Made by a program: the position numbers and the translations under genes. The notes beneath the pieces are model-generated. The model ran no database searches, was not told where the DNA came from, and worked only from the letters and a program-made list of their open reading frames with translations. Shown piece by piece: positions 1 through 5,342 of a stretch of 5,342 nt of DNA. The DNA lies in the NCBI GenBank assembly GCA_026400425.1, contig JAPLPC010000297.1:2849-8190 (forward strand), read 5' to 3'. The DNA is from Hyphomicrobiales bacterium. Its GTDB lineage: Bacteria > Pseudomonadota > Alphaproteobacteria > Rhizobiales > Xanthobacteraceae. Position 1 is the first letter of the stretch. Every line of letters begins with the position of its first letter.

Positions 1-2561
1 CTGAGAGAGACCGCCGGAAATTGCGCCTGATGCGAGATGGCCAGCGGCGCCGTCGTCCGCGTCAGGGTCGCCACAGCCGACAGCGGAACCTGCGCATTGC
101 CGGAGCTGTTGCTCGTGCCAGAACTCGTGCCGCTGCTGTTACTGGCGCCGGGCAGATACAGTTTCGACAGCACGCCGGGATCGCGCTGCTGCTCCGGCAG
201 CGCTTCGAGCACCACGCGATACTGGTTCGACTGGCCGTAGATCGTGGAAATCTGCCGCTGCGCGAAAGCATCGTTCAACGTGTCGTTGATGGCCTGCAGG
301 CTGACGCCGAGTTGGCCGGCGCGTTGCCGGTCGATGTCGAGCGAAGCCCGCAGGCCTCCAACCGCCGCTTCCGACGACACGTCGCGGAACATCGGATCAC
401 TGCGCAATTCCTTGACGAGGCGCTGCGACCATTGCGTCACTTCCGCCGCGTCGGTTCCCGTCAGCGTATACTGATACTGCGAGCGGCTTGCCGAGGTGCT
501 GATCTGGATATCCTGCACGGGCTGAAAATAGACGGTCATGCCGGGGATCGATGCCACCCGCTGCTTGAGCCGTTCGATGACCTTGACGATATTGTCATTG
601 CGCTCGCCGAGCGGCTTCAGCGTCATCACCAGGCGTCCGACATTGGTGGTCGGATTGACCGTTCCGCCGCCGATCACCGAGACCACGCCGACCACATCCG
701 GATCGGCCTGGATCGCCGCTGCCGCAGCGCCTTGCCGGCTCTGCATCTCCGCAAACGAGACGTCCGGGCCGGCCTCCGTCACGGCGGTGATCGAGGCGGT
801 GTCCTGCAGCGGCAGGAACCCTTTAGGGGCGATCACGTAGAGCCCGAGCGTGGCGGCGACGGTCAGAAACGTGACCACCAGCGTCGCGGGCTGGTGCTTC
901 ATCACCCACAGCAGCGTGCGGTGATAGAACGCCACCATGCGATCGATCCCGCTGCTGATGGTGGCGAGCCCCGGCACCTGCCACTCGTCGTGCATGTTCT
1001 TCAAAAGCCGCGAGCACATCATCGGCGTCAGCGTCAACGACACGACCGCCGACATCACCACGGCGATCGTCAGCGTCAGCGCGAATTCGCGGAACATGCG
1101 GCCGACCAGACCGGACATGAAGAGCAGCGGAATGAACACGGCGATCAGCGAGACGGTGAGCGAGATCACGGTAAAGCCGATCTCGCTGGCGCCCTTCAGC
1201 GCCGCTTCCATCGGGCTCTCGCCCTCCTCCATGTGACGTACGATGTTTTCGATCATCACGATGGCATCGTCGACCACAAAGCCCGTGCCGATGGTGAGCG
1301 CCATCAGCGACAGATTGTCGAGACTGAATCCCGCGAAATACATCACGCCGAAGGAGGTGATCAGGGACAGCGGCAAAGCCACGCCGGCGATCAAGGTGGC
1401 GCGCAGCGAGCGCAGGAAAACCAGCACCACCAGCGTCACCAGAACGACGGCAAGCACCAGCGTGAACTGCACGTCATGCACCGAGGCCCGGATCGTCACC
1501 GTGCGGTCGCTGACGATGGTGAGCTTGACGCCCGCCGGCATCAGACGCTGCACCTTCGGGATCTCCTCGCGGATTTGCCTGACCACCTCGATCACATTGG
1601 CGCCGGGCTGGCGCTGGATCTCGATGATCACGGCCGGTGTGTTCTGGTACCAGCCGCCGGTGCGATTGTTCTCCAGACCATCGACGATCCGGGCCACGTC
1701 GCCAATGGTGACCGGCGCACCGTTGCGATAGGCGATGATGATCGGTTTATAGGCCTCGGCGACGACGATCTGATCGTTGGACGCGATCGTATAGGCCTGT
1801 TGCGGACCGTCGAGCGAGCCCTTGGGGCCGGAGACATTGGCGCCGGCGATGGCCGTGCGCAGGTCTTCCATCGAAATGCCATAGGCCGCCAGCCTGGCGA
1901 GATCGGCCTGCACCCGGATCGCCGGTTTAAGACCGCCGAGCACGCCGACCTTGCCGACGCCGGAGATCTGGCTGAGGCGCTGACCGAGCAACGTGTCCGA
2001 CAGGTCGCTCATGGCCCGCAGCGATATCGTGTCGGAGGTCAGCGCCAGCGTCATCACCGGCGCATCCGCCGGATTCACTTTCGCATAGACCGGTGGATAC
2101 GGCAGATTGCGCGGCAGCACGCCGGCCGCGGCATTGATCGCCGCCTGCACGTCCTGTGTGGCGCCATCGATATCGCGATTGAGATCGAACTGCAGCGATA
2201 TCTGGCTGACGCCATAGGAACTGGTCGATGTCATCGATACCAGCGACGGGATCTGCCCGAGTTGCCGCTCCAGTGGTGCTGTGATCAGCGATGCCGTGAC
2301 TTCGGGGCTGGCGCCCGGCAGTTGCGTCGAGACCTGCACGGTCGGGAAATCGACCTGCGGCAACGCCGAGACCGGCAATGCAAAGTAGCCGAGCAGGCCG
2401 CCGATCAACAACGCCACACCGATCAGGGACGTCGCAACCGGCCGGCGGATAAAGGGTTCCGAACCCGGCAGCGGGTGCGGTCTGCCCCATCGGCGCCGAC
2501 GGATTGCCGTCGCTGCCGCGCTGCTGGCCCTGGCCGCGCTTGCTGCGGCGCTCGCCGGCAT
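1..2561 (-). CDS. RND inner-membrane efflux permease, MdtB/MdtC (HAE1) type, 3' end outside the window
   Basis: The product is a proton-driven drug/metabolite exporter of the AcrB superfamily. Family-like sequence begins at base 2462 with SEPFIRRPVATSLIG, leading into TM1. Then come the porter domain (with KVNPADAPVMTLAL, as in MdtB/MdtC), TM2-TM6 (with VFLRSLRATLIAGV near 1439-1380, SLDNLSLMALTIGTGFVVDD and VFIPLLFMSGLVGRMFREFA), TM7 (ending YVIAPKGFLP near 839-810) and the second porter/docking domain. The two intramembrane aspartates of the proton relay, equivalent to AcrB D407/D408, are at codons 1271-1266. About 819 codons of core are present of roughly 1,030-1,050 expected; TM8-TM12 and the TM10 lysine lie beyond base 1. 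The start is unresolved. I use ATG 2561, which has AAAGG 5 nt upstream, but this adds 34 non-family residues, including RRRRWGR, inside the adaptor gene. An adjacent ATG is at 2564, and CTG 2471 is a weak alternative. A start codon lost next to TCG 2462 is equally possible. The function call is firm; the start is not. Confidence 0.93.
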   Translation of the reverse strand, partial: MPASAAASAARASSAAATAIRRRRWGRPHPLPGSEPFIRRPVATSLIGVALLIGGLLGYFALPVSALPQVDFPTVQVSTQLPGASPEVTASLITAPLERQLGQIPSLVSMTSTSSYGVSQISLQFDLNRDIDGATQDVQAAINAAAGVLPRNLPYPPVYAKVNPADAPVMTLALTSDTISLRAMSDLSDTLLGQRLSQISGVGKVGVLGGLKPAIRVQADLARLAAYGISMEDLRTAIAGANVSGPKGSLDGPQQAYTIASNDQIVVAEAYKPIIIAYRNGAPVTIGDVARIVDGLENNRTGGWYQNTPAVIIEIQRQPGANVIEVVRQIREEIPKVQRLMPAGVKLTIVSDRTVTIRASVHDVQFTLVLAVVLVTLVVLVFLRSLRATLIAGVALPLSLITSFGVMYFAGFSLDNLSLMALTIGTGFVVDDAIVMIENIVRHMEEGESPMEAALKGASEIGFTVISLTVSLIAVFIPLLFMSGLVGRMFREFALTLTIAVVMSAVVSLTLTPMMCSRLLKNMHDEWQVPGLATISSGIDRMVAFYHRTLLWVMKHQPATLVVTFLTVAATLGLYVIAPKGFLPLQDTASITAVTEAGPDVSFAEMQSRQGAAAAAIQADPDVVGVVSVIGGGTVNPTTNVGRLVMTLKPLGERNDNIVKVIERLKQRVASIPGMTVYFQPVQDIQISTSASRSQYQYTLTGTDAAEVTQWSQRLVKELRSDPMFRDVSSEAAVGGLRASLDIDRQRAGQLGVSLQAINDTLNDAFAQRQISTIYGQSNQYRVVLEALPEQQRDPGVLSKLYLPGASNSSGTSSGTSNSSGNAQVPLSAVATLTRTTAPLAISHQAQFPAVSL
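96..143 (-). repeat. In-frame Ser/Gly/Asn/Thr low-complexity repeat within the permease
   Basis: The 48 bases encode SNSSGTSSGTSNSSGN, an imperfect repeat of the units SNSSGT, SSGT and SNSSGN. It sits between KLYLPGA and AQVPLSAVATL, at about permease residues 775-790. The place matches the short loop of AcrB and MdtB that precedes the VPxSA strand where the docking and second porter domains meet. In relatives I know, this loop is only a few residues long, so the repeat looks like an inserted flexible periplasmic linker. The reading frame is kept. Confidence 0.7.
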
Positions 2562-3816
2562 CATTGCCTTTGCTACCGCCACGCTTGCGCGGCGCCAGAT
2601 CGGCGGTCGGCTCGCCCGTATCGGTGCCGATGCTGACCTTCGCGCCATCGGACAGGTTGGCGAACCCGGTCGTCACCACGCGATCGGAGGCCGACAGGCC
2701 CTTGGCGATCACAGCCGAGAGCTCGTTCTGCTGCGTCACCGTCACCGGCACGGCTTTGGCCACGTCGTCGTCGCCAACCACATAGCTGAACGTCCCGGCC
2801 GGGCCGCGCTGCACGGCCGATGTCGGCACCACCAAGGCATCCTTCAACGTATCGACCTTGAGACGGACATTGACGAACTGACCGGGCCAGAGCTGGTATT
2901 TCGGGTTCGGGAACTCGGCCTTCAGCTTCACCGTGCCGGTGGTCTGGTCGACCTGGTTGTCGATGCCGGTCAACGTTCCCGTATCGACCACCGTCACACC
3001 GTCATTGCCGAACACATCGACGGACAACGTACCCTTGGCAGCGGCCGCATTGGCGCGGGTGATCTGCTGCTGCGGCAGGCTGAACAGCACGGCGATCGGC
3101 TGAATCTGGGTGATCACCACCAGACCGGTGGTGTCCGAGGAGCGGATGATGTTGCCCTGATCGACCTGACGCAAACCCGCTCGGCCCGACAGCGGCGCGA
3201 TGATTTTGGTATAACTCAGCGTCGCCTGGGCATTATCGATGGCGGCCTGGTCGGCTTGTACAAGCGCTTCCTGCTGGGCGACCAAAGCACGCTGGGTATC
3301 GGCCTGCTGTTTCGAGCCTGCATTGGACTGTGCCAGTTGCTGATAACGGACAAGATCGAGCCGCGTATTGGCCAGCGTTGCTTCGTCCTGCGCCTTCTTG
3401 GCGACAGCCTGATCATACAGCGCCTTGTAGAGCACGGGATCGATCTCGGCGAGCACGTCGCCGGCCTTGACGTCCTGGCCTTCCTTGAAGTTGACCTTGA
3501 TCAGCTTGCCATCGACCTGCGCACGCACGGTCACGTTATTCAGCGCACGCACGGCGCCGACGCCGTCGAGATAGACCGGGACGTCCTCGATCCTGGGCGA
3601 TGCCGCCAGCACAGGCACGGTCGCCATGTCCGGCCGTGCGCCGCGGCGGCGGGAGGTGTCGCCGGTCTGGCTCTGCTGCATCGAATGCCAGCCGATATAG
3701 CCAAGACCGCCGAGGATCAGCAGCGTCACGGCAATCGAGACCGTGCGCCGGCGGGCTTTGCCGGCCACCCTGGCAACGCCGTCATTGGCAGCCTTCATGT
3801 CCGGCTTAAAGAGCAT
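1927..3816 (-). CDS. mdtA: RND efflux periplasmic adaptor, MdtA-like, with a 177-codon out-of-family read-through tail
   Basis: This is a membrane-fusion protein linking the inner-membrane RND pump to the outer-membrane channel. Residues 22-44 form an N-terminal membrane anchor after a basic stretch. A split lipoyl half-domain follows (about 92-127, with VRAQVDGKLIKVNFKEGQDV), then an alpha-helical hairpin (about 128-200), the second lipoyl half (IIAPLSGRAGLRQVDQGNII, 205-224), a beta-barrel domain (about 240-320, with DNQVDQTTGTVKLKAEF at 286-302) and the membrane-proximal domain (about 325-398). These motifs match E. coli MdtA closely; the symbol is family-level. Residues 409-435 form a Lys/Arg-rich tail. 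From residue 453 (base 2460) on, the sequence is simply the permease gene read in the wrong frame: a Cys/Arg/Gly-rich nonsense tail to the TAA at 1929-1927. The genuine adaptor is therefore about 452 residues (2461-3816), and its own stop is missing. The ATG start is supported by GGAAAG 8 nt upstream. Confidence 0.92.
   Translation of the reverse strand: MLFKPDMKAANDGVARVAGKARRRTVSIAVTLLILGGLGYIGWHSMQQSQTGDTSRRRGARPDMATVPVLAASPRIEDVPVYLDGVGAVRALNNVTVRAQVDGKLIKVNFKEGQDVKAGDVLAEIDPVLYKALYDQAVAKKAQDEATLANTRLDLVRYQQLAQSNAGSKQQADTQRALVAQQEALVQADQAAIDNAQATLSYTKIIAPLSGRAGLRQVDQGNIIRSSDTTGLVVITQIQPIAVLFSLPQQQITRANAAAAKGTLSVDVFGNDGVTVVDTGTLTGIDNQVDQTTGTVKLKAEFPNPKYQLWPGQFVNVRLKVDTLKDALVVPTSAVQRGPAGTFSYVVGDDDVAKAVPVTVTQQNELSAVIAKGLSASDRVVTTGFANLSDGAKVSIGTDTGEPTADLAPRKRGGSKGNDAGERRSKRGQGQQRGSDGNPSAPMGQTAPAAGFGTLYPPAGCDVPDRCGVVDRRPARLLCIAGLGVAAGRFPDRAGLDATAGRQPRSHGIADHSTTGAATRADPVAGIDDIDQFLWRQPDIAAVRSQSRYRWRHTGRAGGDQCRGRRAAAQSAVSTGLCESESGGCAGDDAGADLRHDIAAGHERPVGHVARSAPQPDLRRRQGRRARRS
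2567..2571 (-). promoter_or_regulatory. Possible ribosome binding site upstream of permease ATG 2561
   Basis: Read on the minus strand, AAAGG lies 5 nt before the second of two adjacent in-frame ATG codons (2564 and 2561). It is the only start-like context in the permease frame close to the junction. It falls within the codons for the adaptor's basic tail (Ser-Lys-Gly-Asn), so the match may be chance. Confidence 0.3.
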
Positions 3817-5332
3817 CGACGGGTCTTTCCATTTTCGGCTCCCAGCCGCCGCCGAGCGCCTGATACAGGCTGATGATGGCCTGCAGCCGCGCCAATTGCG
3901 CCTGTGACAGGGTGTCCTCGGCCTGGAACAGCGTCAGCTGGGTGTTTAGCACAGTTACGATATCCGCGGTCCCGGCCCGTAATTGCTGTTCGGACAGTTC
4001 GAACGCGCGACGCGAAGCCCGGATCACCTCGCGCTGCAGCCGCAGCCTTTCGTTGGCCTGGCGGATTGCCACCAGCGCATTATCGACGTCGGCGAAGGCC
4101 GAAACGACCGTCTTGCGGTAGGTCTGCAGCAATTCGTCCTGCTGGGCCTGCGTCAGCTCGAAATTGCCGCGGATGAGGCCGCCGTCGAAGATCGGCTGCG
4201 TCAGGCCCCCCACAAGGCTGAAAAAGGCGGCGTTCGGGTTGAACAGGGCCACCAGCGCCGAACTTTGATAGCCACCCGAACCGGTCAACGAGATGGTCGG
4301 AAAGAATTGCGCCCGGGCGCTGCCGACATTGGCGGTTGCCGCGGCCAGCCGTGATTCCTGGCGGCGGATGTCCGGGCGTTGGGTGAGCAGATCGGACGGG
4401 ATGCCCGGCGTCACCCGCGGCGCGGCGATCCCGTTGAGCGAACCGCCCACCACCCGAACGCTTTCGGGCGGCCGGGACACCAGCGTAGCCAGCGCATTGA
4501 CGTTCTGCGCCAGCGTGGTGCGCAGCGGTGGCACGGCGGCGCGCTGGTTGGCAAGAATGCTCTCCTGCTGGGCGACGTCGAGTTCGGTCCCCGTCCCCGC
4601 GCTGAACCGCTGCCTGATGGCATCGAGAATGCGCTGCGCGCTGGCGATGTTGCGCTCCGCAGTGCGGATACGATCTTGCGACGTCAGCACCTGGAAATAC
4701 GCGTTGGCGACCGCAGCAAGCGAGGTCAGCACGACCGTCTCGCGATCGAAGCGGCTGGCATTGGCCGACTCTTCGGCTGCAAGCGCGGCGTCGCGATTCT
4801 TGCCCCAGAAGTCGAGCTGGTAGCTTGCCGACAGCGAGGCGGAATAGTTGGTGACCTCGCGGCCGCTGATCGATAGCCCGCTATTGCTGGACCCCGATGT
4901 ACGCGAATACGACTCCTGCCCGCCCGCACTCAAACTTGGCAGCAAGGCAGCACCGGTGATTCGTGCCTGCGCGTCGGCCTGCCTGATTCGAGAGGCGGCG
5001 GCGGCGATATCCAGATTGACGGTCTGGGCTTCCTCCATGAGCTGGGTAAGCTCCCTGGAACGGAATCCACGCCACCAATCGAGCGAGGGCGTCGCTGCCT
5101 GCGGTTTCGCGGTCCTGGCTTCCTGATAGCCGGGCGGAATATCGAGCGCCGGATTCGGGATGTCGGAGGTCAGCATGCAACCCGCGGATGACGCAGCTAT
5201 CATCAGCGTAGCAAGGCTGCGGCCGATGATTCGCAGTGAAAGCCCGCTCACTTCCGCATCACGTGGGCGCGCAGAACGGCCTTCCTGCCGATTGCAGGGG
5301 ATTCGAGCGGTGAGAAAGGCTGATTGGGACAC
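3806..5332 (-). CDS. Outer-membrane efflux channel lipoprotein, NodT/OprM family (RND exit duct)
   Basis: The product is a TolC-like trimeric channel subunit that would carry substrates from the RND pump across the outer membrane. Of 508 residues, about 38-50 form a hydrophobic signal segment ending in a possible lipobox, SAGC, with Cys52 as the acylated residue; the -3 position is Ser rather than the usual Leu, so lipidation is probable, not certain. Two outer-membrane efflux repeats follow. The first (about 84-285) contains LDWWRGF at 84-90 and the family signature YQLDFWGKNRD at 171-181. The second (about 311-490) contains the hallmark LLTQRPDIRRQESRLAAATANVG (split 315-337), FFPTISLTGSGG at 343-354 and TQPIFDGG at 378-385. 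Length and domain order are normal. The start is uncertain: GTG at 5332 has no visible ribosome site and sits 10 bp from the window edge, and GTG at 5251 (residue 28) would give a more typical signal peptide. Its stop overlaps the adaptor start by 11 bp, so it is first in the operon. The family is very sure; the substrate is unknown. Confidence 0.95.
   Translation of the reverse strand: MSQSAFLTARIPCNRQEGRSARPRDAEVSGLSLRIIGRSLATLMIAASSAGCMLTSDIPNPALDIPPGYQEARTAKPQAATPSLDWWRGFRSRELTQLMEEAQTVNLDIAAAASRIRQADAQARITGAALLPSLSAGGQESYSRTSGSSNSGLSISGREVTNYSASLSASYQLDFWGKNRDAALAAEESANASRFDRETVVLTSLAAVANAYFQVLTSQDRIRTAERNIASAQRILDAIRQRFSAGTGTELDVAQQESILANQRAAVPPLRTTLAQNVNALATLVSRPPESVRVVGGSLNGIAAPRVTPGIPSDLLTQRPDIRRQESRLAAATANVGSARAQFFPTISLTGSGGYQSSALVALFNPNAAFFSLVGGLTQPIFDGGLIRGNFELTQAQQDELLQTYRKTVVSAFADVDNALVAIRQANERLRLQREVIRASRRAFELSEQQLRAGTADIVTVLNTQLTLFQAEDTLSQAQLARLQAIISLYQALGGGWEPKMERPVDAL
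3825..3830 (-). promoter_or_regulatory. Ribosome binding site of the adaptor gene
   Basis: Read on the minus strand, GGAAAG lies 8 nt before the ATG at 3816. It sits inside the last codons of the channel gene, whose TAA (3808-3806) falls just after the adaptor start. The arrangement supports the ATG at 3816 over the in-frame ATG at 3798 and suggests translational coupling between the two genes. Confidence 0.6.
5284..5298. repeat. Short inverted repeat upstream of the alternative channel-gene start
   Basis: CCTGC and GCAGG flank a 5-base spacer to form a perfect 5-bp inverted repeat. It lies between the two candidate starts of the channel gene (5332 and 5251). If the start at 5251 is right, this would be leader DNA and could be a small operator or hairpin; if 5332 is right, it is coding. 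A 5-bp arm is short enough to arise by chance in GC-rich DNA. Confidence 0.2.
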
Positions 5333-5342
5333 GTTGACCGGG

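Noticed and set aside
1930..2460. The adaptor's extra 177 residues as a new C-terminal domain
   Set aside because: Every base of it encodes conserved permease sequence in another frame. The tail reads as Arg/Gly/Asp/Cys-rich text without any pattern of its own.
2440..2490. Programmed +1 frameshift joining adaptor and permease into one protein
   Set aside because: No slippery site or stop codon that would promote slipping is visible at the frame change. The product would also need the adaptor's periplasmic end joined to the permease's cytoplasmic end without a membrane crossing.
21..2636. An 871-codon open frame on the plus strand, Arg/His/Asp-rich
   Set aside because: It is exactly codon-aligned antisense to the permease (both use the same base triplets). 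Such frames stay open when the sense gene avoids TTA, CTA and TCA codons, as GC-rich genes do. The translation is hydrophilic, low in complexity and without any recognisable domain.
3256..3873. A 205-codon plus-strand open frame opposite the adaptor gene
   Set aside because: It lies antisense to clearly conserved adaptor codons and has no recognisable domain or convincing ribosome site.
4293..4876. Overlapping plus-strand open frames opposite the channel gene
   Set aside because: They overlap each other in different frames and are antisense to the conserved second efflux repeat. Their composition is typical of shadow frames.
1..5342. An undescribed defence, mobile or RNA-based system
   Set aside because: All of the window is accounted for by three efflux genes. 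No direct repeat array, terminal inverted repeat, transposase, integrase, tRNA or structured RNA was seen on either strand.

Overview
The window is part of a chromosomal multidrug-type efflux operon read entirely on the minus strand. Three tripartite RND-pump genes follow one another in transcription order: an outer-membrane channel of the NodT/OprM family (5332 to 3806), an MdtA-like periplasmic adaptor (from 3816), and an MdtB/MdtC-like inner-membrane RND permease whose 3' end runs off the left edge of the window (position 1). No RNA gene, mobile element, CRISPR array or plus-strand gene can be supported.

The DNA is GC-rich, with strong G/C preference at third codon positions. The protein style (for example the VFLRSLRATLIAGV and VVDDAIVMIEN stretches of the permease and the basic tail of the adaptor) suggests an alphaproteobacterium, most plausibly of the Bradyrhizobium/Rhodopseudomonas/Afipia group. 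This placement is an inference from recognition, not from a search.

The three products would form one envelope-spanning machine. The permease uses the proton gradient to drive export, the adaptor bridges it to the outer membrane, and the NodT-type channel provides the exit duct. The channel and adaptor genes overlap by 11 bp, which fits translational coupling in one transcript. No terminator is visible. If the channel gene starts at 5332, only 10 bp of upstream sequence remains, so no promoter can be called.

The one anomalous place is the adaptor/permease junction (about 2564 to 2423). The adaptor has no stop where its family normally ends. Its frame stays open for 177 more codons, antisense to nothing known and out of frame with the permease, until TAA at 1929-1927. 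The permease reading begins in the +1 frame with SEPFIRRPV but has no conventional start codon immediately before it. Its only in-frame ATGs lie about 34 codons upstream, inside the adaptor's basic tail. This is either a small deletion or indel (natural or sequencing) that removed the stop/start junction, or a very long gene overlap.

A second, smaller oddity is a Ser/Gly/Asn/Thr repeat inserted in the periplasmic part of the permease (96-143). I see no evidence of a previously undescribed system: the content is a recognisable efflux operon with a damaged or unusual gene junction.
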